DNA of 64,000 nt from Allomuricauda sp. TY007 (lineage in GTDB: Bacteria; Bacteroidota; Bacteroidia; Flavobacteriales; Flavobacteriaceae): NCBI RefSeq assembly GCF_010468565.1, contig NZ_WUEG01000011.1, forward strand, positions 1 to 64,000. The letters run 5' to 3'. The position numbers and the translations under genes are program-made. The notes under the pieces are model-generated. The model had not been told where the DNA came from. It saw only the letters and a list, made by a program, of their open reading frames with translations, and did not search any database. This document shows positions 26,221 through 33,665 of this stretch, one piece after another; the stretch's first letter is position 1; each line of letters opens with the position of its first letter.

Positions 26221-26943
26221 TTACTGCATTGACCCTGAGTATGGGTCAAAATCTTCTGGGAGATACTTAGAAGTATCAAAACCCAAGTCTATTTCTTCAT
26301 CTTCCATGTAGTTAACGGAAGTGACTGCAATTACATCGGTGTAAGGATCAAAGCCTTCTGGCAATAGATACTTGCTGTTTACTCCCAATACAAGTTCAGT
26401 TTCCTCCTCTACATAAGGAATTGACTTTAAATCCACATATACTTCATAAGGAGAAAAACCTTCGGGCAAGTAATCTTTGGTATCAAAACCTAAATCCATG
26501 TCCTCTTCCTCCATGTAATTGATGGAATGTACATCCACCACATCCGTGTAGGGATCAAAATTTTCCGGCAAGTACTTCTGGGTATCAAAACCTAGCGCGG
26601 GTTCAACTTTGTTCTCGAAGTATATGATGGAATTCAAATCAAAATAGTTTTTGTGAGGGTCGAAGCCTTCTGGAAGATAATCTGCGGTATCAAAACCTAG
26701 ATGTACCTCTGGTTCTTCCTCCAAATACACTATTTCATTTAAATTCAATTCATACGATGCATAATCTGCCATCTCTGAAGTTGAATCGTTTAACTCAGCA
26801 CTAATGTTCAATGCGGTTAAACCGGTTTCTAAACTACCTGAAGTCTCGGATTGCACCTCGACAACCTTGGTATTTTGCTGATCGTTGGCTATGGCGGTAC
26901 TACTTAATAATACACTACCATAAATTAATAATAACTTGTTCAT
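26221..26943 (-). CDS. Secreted acidic protein made of five ~35-residue repeats
   Basis: 240 residues. The N-terminal signal peptide (MNKLLLIYGSVLLSSTAIAN) is followed by a short variable linker (about 21-67) and five tandem repeats of 34-35 residues (68-102, 103-137, 138-171, 172-206, 207-240). The repeat consensus is a strand ending SIxYxEEE, then LGFDTxxYLPExFDPYxD. Every unit is rich in Asp/Glu with conserved aromatic residues, so the protein is strongly acidic and could bind calcium or metal. I do not recognise a named family. It is a single-gene unit with its own terminator. The protein has no transmembrane helix and no sorting domain, so is probably periplasmic or released. Confidence 0.8.
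   Translation of the reverse strand: MNKLLLIYGSVLLSSTAIANDQQNTKVVEVQSETSGSLETGLTALNISAELNDSTSEMADYASYELNLNEIVYLEEEPEVHLGFDTADYLPEGFDPHKNYFDLNSIIYFENKVEPALGFDTQKYLPENFDPYTDVVDVHSINYMEEEDMDLGFDTKDYLPEGFSPYEVYVDLKSIPYVEEETELVLGVNSKYLLPEGFDPYTDVIAVTSVNYMEDEEIDLGFDTSKYLPEDFDPYSGSMQ
26224..26742 (-). repeat. Tandem coding repeats, five units of 102-105 bp
   Basis: The repeats of the acidic protein run to its last codon. Units 2-3 and 4-5 pair best: NFDPYTDVVDVHSINYMEEE against GFDPYTDVIAVTSVNYMEDE, and units 3 and 5 are both 34 residues. That suggests a two-unit block was duplicated. Confidence 0.75.
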
Positions 26944-27209
26944 TTTTTGATTGAATTTTATGATTGATGTTATGCCTATAAGACTATCCTAGTTGCAAAA
27001 TGTTACAGTATTTAGGAATTTTTCACAAAAATTAAACACCCCTTGAGCCCAGCAATACGGGGCAATACAGCTCAAACCATCAGTAAAAGGAAGGACTCCC
27101 AAAGGTTGGGGCATTCCGTTAAAAAAACGACCGTTAATATTTATTTAACAGTTAGTTCTCACGAATTTTAGGTTCTTTGAATCTTCTTAGTTATTCAAAC
27201 AAACCTATA

Positions 27210-29711
27210 ATGATCAAAAATTTACTACCTCGACTAATTTTAGTTGTTATTCTTCTGGGAACCGTCCAAACCACGGAGGCCCAACTTTTCAAAAAGAAAA
27301 AGAAGGACACCGAGCAAAAAAAGGACGACAAATCCAAATCGGACGATATTAAACCGTATAACAAGATAATCACCAAAGATGCGAAAACGGATGAAGGGCT
27401 TTTTAGCGTACACACCGTAGATGACAAACACTATTACGAAATCCCCGATTCCTTGTTCAATCGTGAAATGCTCATGGTGAGCCGAATCTCCAAAACTGCC
27501 ACAGGAATTGGTTTTGGTGGCGGAAAAATCAACACACAAGTGCTGCGTTGGCAAAAAAAGGATAAAAAAGTATTGGTCCGTGTAGCTTCTTACGAAAATG
27601 TGGCTGCGGATTCATTGCCTGTACACGAAGCGGTGGTCAACTCCAACTTTGAGCCCGTGCTCTTTTCTTTTGATATTAAGGCCATCAACAAAAAAGATTC
27701 CTTGAACCCGACAACGGTAATAGAAATCGATCCCATGTTCACTAAAGATGTAAAGGCCCTTGGGTTTCCTGATGGTTACCGAAAAAGATACAAAGTAACA
27801 AGAATGGACGGAGACCGTAGCTACATCGAGTCCATCAAAAGTTATCCTTTGAACATTGAGGCACGCCATGTAAAAACATATTTGTCCAGCGACCCGCCGA
27901 GCAATTCCAGCTTGGGTTCCATTTCTTTGGAAATCAACAATTCCATGATCTTATTGCCCAAAGAACCCATGAAGCGTCGTTATTTTGATGAGCGCGTGGG
28001 ATGGTTTGCCAGAGGTCAGGTAGATTACGGATTGGATGCCCAAGAAAGTAAAACCGTAACCTACTTGGATCGTTGGAGACTCGAGGTTAAAGATGAGGAC
28101 ATTGAAAAATTCAAGGCCGGCGAATTGGTAGAACCAAAAAAACCTATTGTTTATTATGTAGACCGTGCCACACCCAAAGAGTGGGTGCCCTATATAAAAC
28201 AAGGAATTGAGGATTGGCAGGTTGCATTCGAAGCAGCTGGCTTTAAAAATGCAATCATTGCCAAAGACCCACCTACGCCAGAAGAAGACCCGGAATGGTC
28301 TCCAGAAGATGTTAGATATTCGGTGGTACGCTATTTGGCCTCCCCTATTCCAAATGCCAACGGTCCTCACGTGAGCGATCCAAGGAGCGGGGAAATTTTG
28401 GAATCCGACATTAACTGGTACCACAATGTAATGAGCTTGCTTCGCGGTTGGTATTTTGTACAGACTGCCGCCATTAATCCCGATGCACAAAAAACACAGT
28501 TCGAAGAGGAAATCATGGGCCGTTTGATACGCTTTGTATCATCCCACGAAGTGGGGCACACTCTTGGATTGCCACACAACATGGGAAGTAGTGTAGCTTA
28601 TCCCGTAGATTCTTTGCGTTCCGCCAGTTTCACCCAAAAATATGGTACGGCTCCATCCATTATGGACTATGCCCGTTTCAACTATGTGGCACAACCTGGT
28701 GACGAAGGTGTAGCTTTAATGCCAAACATCGGCATTTACGATAAATATGCCATTAAATGGGGATACAAACCTATTTTGGGCAAAACCGCAAAGGAAGAAA
28801 AACCAATTCTAAATGATTGGATTTTGGAACATGCTGGAGACCCCATGTACCGTTTTGGTCACCAACAAGTAGGCGACATTCACGATCCAAGCTCCCAAAC
28901 CGAGGATTTAGGGGATGATGCCATTAAAGCCAGCTTGTACGGCATTGAAAACCTAAAGCGTATTGTTCCCAAATTAATCGATTGGACTACCGAGGACGGT
29001 GAAAACTATGATGACTTGGAAACCATGTACGGACACGTGACTGCTCAGTTCCAAAGATACATGGGGCACGTTTCCAACAACATTGGAGGTGTTTACGAGT
29101 ATCACAAAACCGCGGATCAAGAAGGTGCTGTTTATACCCATGTGAGCAAAGAGCATCAAAAAAATTGTATGGCCTTTATGCAGGAACAGTTGTTCGAGAC
29201 TCCTGAGTGGTTGATTGACCAGGATATTTTCAACAAAATTCAATATTCGGGGTCTGTGGAGCGTATCCGTTCCATGCAAGAACGCTACTTGAACACCATG
29301 CTGCAATTGGGCAAATTGGCACGAATTATAGAAAATGAGACCTTGAACGGTGATGATGCATATGGTTTGGTTGAAATGATGCGTGACCTCCGCAGGGGCA
29401 TCTGGTCCGAGACCCGAAGTGGCAAAACAATAGATACTTATAGAAGAAACCTTCAAAAAGCACATATTGATCGTTTGGAATATTTGATGACAGCGGATGA
29501 TCAAGATAAATTACCTGATTTTGGTGGTTATAGAAAATCCACGCCCATCAATACAAGCCAATCCGATATTCGTTCGGTGGCGCGCGCCGAGCTCAATAAC
29601 CTCAAAAGAGATATTAGAGGTGGCCTCGCCCGGATATCCGATACCATGAGCCGATACCATTTGCAAGATGCCTTGGAACGTATAGACCTTATATTGGAGC
29701 CTACTAGATAG
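27210..29711 (+). CDS. Secreted zinc-dependent metalloprotease (DUF5117/DUF5118/DUF4953 type)
   Basis: 833 residues from MIKNLLPRLILVVILLGTVQ; a TTG 33 nt upstream would spoil the signal peptide. A lysine-rich linker (LFKKKKKDTEQKKDDKSKSD) is followed by the DUF5118 and DUF5117 regions and the catalytic domain with SSHEVGHTLGLPHNMGSS: zinc ligands H446, H450 and H456 and catalytic E447, and a Met-turn SIMDYARFNYV downstream. This is the extended HExxHxxGxxH metzincin motif. Flavobacteria carry several copies; substrates are not known. A terminator follows. The upstream gap 26944-27209 holds the divergent promoters and no gene. Confidence 0.93.
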   Translation: MIKNLLPRLILVVILLGTVQTTEAQLFKKKKKDTEQKKDDKSKSDDIKPYNKIITKDAKTDEGLFSVHTVDDKHYYEIPDSLFNREMLMVSRISKTATGIGFGGGKINTQVLRWQKKDKKVLVRVASYENVAADSLPVHEAVVNSNFEPVLFSFDIKAINKKDSLNPTTVIEIDPMFTKDVKALGFPDGYRKRYKVTRMDGDRSYIESIKSYPLNIEARHVKTYLSSDPPSNSSLGSISLEINNSMILLPKEPMKRRYFDERVGWFARGQVDYGLDAQESKTVTYLDRWRLEVKDEDIEKFKAGELVEPKKPIVYYVDRATPKEWVPYIKQGIEDWQVAFEAAGFKNAIIAKDPPTPEEDPEWSPEDVRYSVVRYLASPIPNANGPHVSDPRSGEILESDINWYHNVMSLLRGWYFVQTAAINPDAQKTQFEEEIMGRLIRFVSSHEVGHTLGLPHNMGSSVAYPVDSLRSASFTQKYGTAPSIMDYARFNYVAQPGDEGVALMPNIGIYDKYAIKWGYKPILGKTAKEEKPILNDWILEHAGDPMYRFGHQQVGDIHDPSSQTEDLGDDAIKASLYGIENLKRIVPKLIDWTTEDGENYDDLETMYGHVTAQFQRYMGHVSNNIGGVYEYHKTADQEGAVYTHVSKEHQKNCMAFMQEQLFETPEWLIDQDIFNKIQYSGSVERIRSMQERYLNTMLQLGKLARIIENETLNGDDAYGLVEMMRDLRRGIWSETRSGKTIDTYRRNLQKAHIDRLEYLMTADDQDKLPDFGGYRKSTPINTSQSDIRSVARAELNNLKRDIRGGLARISDTMSRYHLQDALERIDLILEPTR

Positions 29712-29741
29712 ATACTTTTTTTAGATAAGTACAAATTGTAA

Positions 29742-29784
29742 AGGTGTAGCCGATTCGTTTATCGGTTACACCTTGTTTTTTTTC
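29742..29784 (+). terminator. Rho-independent terminator
   Basis: A 14-bp stem (AAGGTGTAGCCGAT / ATCGGTTACACCTT, one G-T wobble) with a 6-nt loop, followed by GTTTTTTTT. It lies 30 bp after the metalloprotease stop. Confidence 0.9.
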
Positions 29785-29872
29785 CCATACACATCCAATC
29801 ATAGCCGTTTCACAACAAATCGCTGAAATTCCCATTCGGTTTGATTACTTTAGTAATTCCAAATCTCACATC

Positions 29873-30067
29873 ATGAACTACAAAACAAAAAGCTTAATCT
29901 ACTTTTCCTGTTTCGTGGCGGCAGCTACCTTATATTATGTAATGGATCAGCGCGACGATTTCCAAGACCATCTCAATTCAAAAACTTACGTCGAGACCCA
30001 TTTCGAGGATGCCGACGATTATACCGATGAGTCTAAAGAAGACGATTTGGAAGAAGAAACCAAATAA
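29873..30067 (+). CDS. Small single-pass membrane protein with acidic tail
   Basis: 64 residues: a short basic start (MNYKTKS), one hydrophobic helix (LIYFSCFVAAATLYYVM), then a very acidic tail (DQRDDFQDHLNSK, FEDADDYTDESKEDDLEEET). Composition and codon use look like the neighbours and the start ATG is well placed, but there is no recognisable family. The positive-inside rule puts the tail outside the cytoplasm. Moderate confidence that it is translated. Confidence 0.5.
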   Translation: MNYKTKSLIYFSCFVAAATLYYVMDQRDDFQDHLNSKTYVETHFEDADDYTDESKEDDLEEETK

Positions 30068-30460
30068 CTCCCCCCCTACTTATTATTAAAGGTTTCATGA
30101 ACTACGCTGCCATGACCAAAACTTTGGATACTGTTATGTCCAAAGAATAAATCATTGAAACTTAAACATAAGAAGTTATTGCCTATCCCAAACTAAGCGC
30201 TGAATAAAGTAGCCCCATCACAAACAGAACACACCACCTTGACATTGAATTTTACCAAGGCACCACAAAAACATGCTGCACGAGATTAATATTGTACTGT
30301 ACAATTACCAATAACTAGACTTGAAAAATTTTCCAATTGCAAAAAGTCTATGCACAACGGCAATAAAAAATGCAGGAGAGGGAGAAGAGGATAGTGTTTT
30401 TTGTTGATTTAAGAAGCCGCATCCGCCATGGTTGCGGTTTCTTTTTTATCTACATTTTCG
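30068..30460. terminator. Gene-free stretch ending in a terminator at 30411-30447
   Basis: No gene of useful length was seen in 30068-30460. At its right end is an 11-bp stem (AAGAAGCCGCA / TGCGGTTTCTT, one G-T pair) followed by TTTTTT. It is about 345 bp from the nearest upstream gene, so it may be the relic of a lost gene, or end a long 3' leader. Confidence 0.55.
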
Positions 30461-30558
30461 CAGATATGTTTGATTATCTGTTATTAAACAGATATATTTG
30501 ATTATCCGTCAATTAATAGATATTTTAAATTATCTGCTTTTTAACAGATACTTTGTTG
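30461..30558 (+). repeat. Three 28-bp direct repeats plus a partial fourth upstream of the SatD gene
   Basis: Units start at 30461, 30489 and 30517, each exactly 28 bp, with a partial unit at 30545-30558. The core is CAGATATnTTTGATTATCTG; inside each, AGATA and TATCT form an inverted repeat with an 8-bp spacer (unit 2 has a changed right arm). There is no unique spacer between units. The array ends 14 bp before the ATG of the SatD-like gene and covers its promoter, so it is probably an operator array. Confidence 0.85.
30469..30500 (+). promoter_or_regulatory. Promoter embedded in the 28-bp repeats
   Basis: TTTG (30469-30472) and TATATTTG (30493-30500) are 20 bp apart, an exact Bacteroidota promoter. 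The -33 box lies in repeat 1 and the -7 box in repeat 2, so occupancy of the repeats would directly exclude RNA polymerase. The leader would run about 65 nt through repeats 2-4. Confidence 0.7.
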
Positions 30559-30572
30559 TAAATTGAGAAAAA

Positions 30573-31172
30573 ATGGTTGCCATTCTTACGGGAGACATCA
30601 AAAATTCAACAGAATACAAAACCGCCAAATGGCTGCCCGTGCTAAAACAGGCCCTGGGCCATTATGGCAAAGAACCCACGGAGTGGGAAATTTACAGGGG
30701 CGACAGTTTTCAGTTGCAGACAGTACCGGAACAGGCATTGGAGGCATCGGTGTACATAAAGGCATGCATTAAGCAAACACGCGGAATGGATGTTCGCATC
30801 GCCATTGGTTTGGGAGAAAAAACGTATGATGCAGGAAAAATAACGGAATCCAATGGTGGGGCCTTTGTACATTCAGGTAAGTGTTTCGAAAATCTCAAAA
30901 AGCTAAACCTGGCCATAAAAACACCCAATAAATTATTCGACGAACACATCAACCTGCTTCTAGAACTGGCTCTTTTAACTATGGACAACTGGACCCCCGC
31001 CATCTCAAAAACGGTAAAAACTGCCATAGAAAACCCAAATATGAATCAAAAAGAATTGGCATCAATACTCAACAAGTCTCAAGGGAACATTAGTGAAGAG
31101 CTGAACAAAGCAGGATTTGATGAAGTCCAAAAAATGATTCATTTTTACAGAACCCAACTCGCACAACTATGA
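30573..31172 (+). CDS. SatD-family protein: cyclase-like N-terminus plus helix-turn-helix
   Basis: 199 residues, matching the SatD family (named from the streptococcal sat operon; function unknown). The N-terminal 110 residues read like the metal-binding core of class III nucleotidyl cyclases: D8 in TGDIKNST, D44 in YRGDSFQL, DVRIAIGLGEKT, and GGAFVHSGKCFENL. The C-terminal part (about 154-183: NPNMNQKELASILNKSQGN) is a helix-turn-helix. The cyclase comparison is my own inference from motif order. It overlaps the next gene by 4 nt (ATGA), so the two are translationally coupled. The direct repeats upstream suggest autoregulation through its HTH. Confidence 0.85.
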   Translation: MVAILTGDIKNSTEYKTAKWLPVLKQALGHYGKEPTEWEIYRGDSFQLQTVPEQALEASVYIKACIKQTRGMDVRIAIGLGEKTYDAGKITESNGGAFVHSGKCFENLKKLNLAIKTPNKLFDEHINLLLELALLTMDNWTPAISKTVKTAIENPNMNQKELASILNKSQGNISEELNKAGFDEVQKMIHFYRTQLAQL

Positions 31173-31894
31173 CGCTTTTAGCCCTAAAATTGATACTGGC
31201 CCATTTTATGGGAGACTTTGTCCTCCAACCCGCACATTGGGTAGAGCATAAATTAGCAAAGAAGGGTAAATCCAAATATCTATATTTTCATATTGGAGTA
31301 CACATATTGGTGTTGTTGATCATATTGCAATTTCAACATGTGGGTGCCATCCTTTTTATTGTTGCGACCCACTACTTGATCGACTTGGGAAAACTATACC
31401 TTACCAACCCAAAAAACTACCGTTGGCTTTTTGTGGCAGACCAAGTACTGCACCTTTTGGTACTAGGGGGTGTGTTGTACTGGATATCTCCCTTTTCGTT
31501 GGATGTAACAGCAATTTTCACTGAAAGTTCACTTTTATTGATTACGTTCTTGGTCTTTGTCACCTACGTATCCGGTATTGTTATGCGGATGTTGTTGGCC
31601 CCTTATATTGATGAAGTTGCCAAGGACGACGAATCTGGAGAAGGTGGCTCCCTTAAAAATGCCGGGACCTACATTGGTATGCTGGAACGACTCTTTGTAT
31701 TTGGTTTTATTTTGATGCAACAATGGGCCGCGATAGGTTTATTGATCACTGCAAAATCAGTGTTTAGGTTTGGCGACCTTAATAAAGGAAAAAACCGAAA
31801 GTTAACAGAGTACGTCCTTATCGGCACCCTCCTAAGTTTTGGCCTGGCCATACTTTCGGGCATGTGCTATCTATATATAAAGGAGCAGCTTTAA
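31169..31894 (+). CDS. DUF3307 integral membrane protein
   Basis: 241 residues with about 6-7 transmembrane helices. The N-terminal 100 residues carry the DUF3307 signature (ILAHFMGDFVLQPAHWVEHK). Four His/Asp pairs are spaced i,i+4 on successive predicted helices: H12/D16, H41/H45, H68/D72, D91/H95. That arrangement would place up to eight metal ligands on one face of a helical bundle. The C-terminal part (about 105-241) is an additional hydrophobic region with an acidic loop (EVAKDDESGEGGS). Function unknown; coupled to the SatD-like gene by an ATGA overlap. Confidence 0.85.
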   Translation: MTLLALKLILAHFMGDFVLQPAHWVEHKLAKKGKSKYLYFHIGVHILVLLIILQFQHVGAILFIVATHYLIDLGKLYLTNPKNYRWLFVADQVLHLLVLGGVLYWISPFSLDVTAIFTESSLLLITFLVFVTYVSGIVMRMLLAPYIDEVAKDDESGEGGSLKNAGTYIGMLERLFVFGFILMQQWAAIGLLITAKSVFRFGDLNKGKNRKLTEYVLIGTLLSFGLAILSGMCYLYIKEQL

Positions 31895-31910
31895 CCATCT
31901 TTTTTATCAA

Positions 31911-32072
31911 AAAAAGAGACTGTTTAAAAGGTAGGTTTCCGTCAACCTGAACTTGCCTGCCTGCCGGCATAGGCAGGTTTCAGGTTCTCATAACAATTGG
32001 TTTATCAGCATGATGAGATTCTGAAATGAATTCAGAATGACACATTTCAATACCTTTAGACAGCCTCTTTTT
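31911..32072. mobile_element. MITE-like inverted-repeat element, copy A (~162 bp)
   Basis: The ends are imperfect inverted repeats: AAAAAGAGACTGTTTAAAAGGT-like at the left (31911-31932) and AAAAAGAGGCTGTCTAAAGGT on the opposite strand at the right (32052-32072), about 19 of 21 matching. The interior holds nested hairpins (AACCTGAA/TTTCAGGTT; CCTGCC/GGCAGG; ATTCTGAA/TTCAGAAT) and no coding potential. The terminal sequence recurs at 48144-48273. Confidence 0.6.
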
Positions 32073-32098
32073 CTCAATTAATAAATCAAAACACTTGC

Positions 32099-32653
32099 TT
32101 AAAAAAAGTCGGCATCTTTTAAAACCTGTATACTTTCCAAAACATTGCTCACTGCTAGGGTCATGGATTTTGCAGAGACCGTAGCACCGGAAATCCCATC
32201 GATATCCTCACCGTAAACAAGGGTCTCCCCCGATTTTTTTCCTATAAATTGTTTTAGCCAGCGTTGGCTCCCAACCTGACGGCCATGATCTTCGCGATAA
32301 ATCAATATTTTGGATTTTTTCACACTCAGTTCGGGGGTAAATAGCACCACATAGTCAAAGGTTTTCTTTAAACTAGGAGCCACTCCCACATAAACATACC
32401 CTATGCTTGTACCGTCAGAAGTAATCTCGAACAGGTTATCTCCTCCCAATTCCGAAGGAGTTTGCCCGTTTAAATCGGGTTTAACCTCCATCAAATCCAT
32501 GGAAAAGTCCTCTACTTCGAAAGTACCCTGTATGGCACTATTGATTTTTTCCTGCAGCCTATCCGATATCTTGTCTACCTTGAATCCAAATAGCAATAAG
32601 GTAAAAGCGATTACGGCCCAACCGAAAAATTGAAGCTTACTGCCCTTCAACAT
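32099..32653 (-). CDS. Membrane-anchored FMN-binding protein (covalently flavinylated)
   Basis: 184 residues: N-terminal transmembrane anchor (FFGWAVIAFTLLLFGF) then an extracytoplasmic FMN-binding domain. The flavinylation motif is DGISGATVS (152-160), so T158 is the expected FMN attachment residue by analogy with NqrC/RnfG-type domains, where ApbE transfers the flavin. Its start lies inside the DUF6607 gene (17-nt overlap), so translation is coupled. Placed in a haem/iron locus, it may reduce an iron or haem ligand on the outer face of the inner membrane. No apbE gene is in the window. Confidence 0.9.
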   Translation of the reverse strand: MLKGSKLQFFGWAVIAFTLLLFGFKVDKISDRLQEKINSAIQGTFEVEDFSMDLMEVKPDLNGQTPSELGGDNLFEITSDGTSIGYVYVGVAPSLKKTFDYVVLFTPELSVKKSKILIYREDHGRQVGSQRWLKQFIGKKSGETLVYGEDIDGISGATVSAKSMTLAVSNVLESIQVLKDADFF

Positions 32654-33560
32654 GGCCTGTGGCTTTGTCGGTTATAAACTTGTTTATGGTTTCCATTATC
32701 TGCGCTTTGTTCGCCCCTTCCTTTTCCAAAACATAAAAGTGCATAAACAAAGGCTGGCCATCAACCTGTTTTAGCAGCGTCAAATCTCCCTCTCTTTTAT
32801 AAACTTCATCCCAAGCATTCCTAGCAGTTGCCCAGAAATCTTTGTTTTTGTCCCACCAATCTTTGGCGGCCTTGCATCTTTCATCTGCGACCTTAACGTA
32901 CGTATTGTACCCTTTCTCTTGGGCCAAAAGCACATCTTCCTTACCATCTTTACGGATGATTTTGTCATTGTCCTGCTCATGTACCCATCCAGTTGATGTA
33001 ATTTCGTGCCTATTTCCACGGCTCATCACATTATAATCACTCCTTTTGGTGTATTCCCTTCGTGGCAATGGGGAATCACTTTTGTTCTCCCAATAATGCT
33101 TTCCATCAAAATGTACCCAAGTTGAAGAACCCGCATATCTTGGGCTGTCATCCACTTGATACACCTTTTGGGTCCATTGCCCCTCAACCTCATCCGCCGG
33201 AAGCTCGGTAAACATCCAATTATTGTCCTTGTCGTAGTGGAATATTTTTTGGTTTTCGTACAGCCAATCTTGTCTCCAATGCTTGATTACCATGGTATCA
33301 TTGAGCACCAACAAATGTTGTAGCGAAATTTTATTGTTCTCATCCACAATGGGCAAAGCCAATTCCAAAGCTTTTGAAGTGTAGTCCAAATGCTTTTCGT
33401 AGTCAATTTCTGGAGCAAATGTCTCGGTATACTTAAAACTTACCTCGTAGCATCCGCACATGTCCAAAATGGCTTGGCGGTCCAGTTCTTTCTTTTCTTG
33501 AGAAGTTGCTACAGTTGTTGCAAAAGCAATAAACAACAATGGCAGAATTAATTTCTTCAT
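32637..33560 (-). CDS. DUF6607-family secreted protein
   Basis: 307 residues with a signal peptide (MKKLILPLLFIAFATTVATS). Features seen: MCGCYEVSFKYTETF just after it, a Trp-rich middle (LYENQKIFHYDKDNNWMFTE, STWVHFDGKHYWENK), a RREYTKRSDYNVMSRGNRHE segment, and HEQDNDKII. The family is found beside TonB receptors and HmuY-type proteins in Bacteroidota; its role is not established. It is the first gene of the leftward arm, divergent from the TonB receptor across a shared 105-bp control region. Confidence 0.85.
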   Translation of the reverse strand: MKKLILPLLFIAFATTVATSQEKKELDRQAILDMCGCYEVSFKYTETFAPEIDYEKHLDYTSKALELALPIVDENNKISLQHLLVLNDTMVIKHWRQDWLYENQKIFHYDKDNNWMFTELPADEVEGQWTQKVYQVDDSPRYAGSSTWVHFDGKHYWENKSDSPLPRREYTKRSDYNVMSRGNRHEITSTGWVHEQDNDKIIRKDGKEDVLLAQEKGYNTYVKVADERCKAAKDWWDKNKDFWATARNAWDEVYKREGDLTLLKQVDGQPLFMHFYVLEKEGANKAQIMETINKFITDKATGHVEGQ

Positions 33561-33612
33561 ATCAGTCTCTGTTAGATTGTTTAAAAAAAAGTTCTGGTCA
33601 AAAATACTAAAC

Positions 33613-33647
33613 TTATTTAGATTGAATAAAAATAAAATATATATTTG
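33613..33647 (+). promoter_or_regulatory. Fur/DtxR-like palindrome over the promoter of the haem-uptake receptor
   Basis: Positions 33613-33635 are a near palindrome of the form TTATTTnnATTnAATnnAAATAA-like, with 19 of 23 bases matching their reverse complement. A -7 box TATATTTG (33640-33647) follows, with TTAG at 33617-33620 as a weak -33 box 19 bp upstream, so the palindrome covers the -33 region. A+T-rich boxes containing TTTAGATT are typical of iron or manganese repressors. The start codon is at 33666. A second related stretch (TCTAAATAAAAATAAAA) runs just inside the gene, at 33671-33687. Confidence 0.55.
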
Positions 33648-33665
33648 TCATCAAACTTAACTAGA

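Noticed and set aside
27951..28490. 179-codon open frame on the minus strand
   Set aside because: Antisense to the metalloprotease gene and lacks features of a real protein.
29742..29775. tRNA-like cloverleaf
   Set aside because: It is a single 14-bp stem with a T tract after it, so a terminator; no T-arm or anticodon arm.
30461..30558. CRISPR array
   Set aside because: Repeats are contiguous with no unique spacers and cover promoter boxes; no cas genes are nearby.
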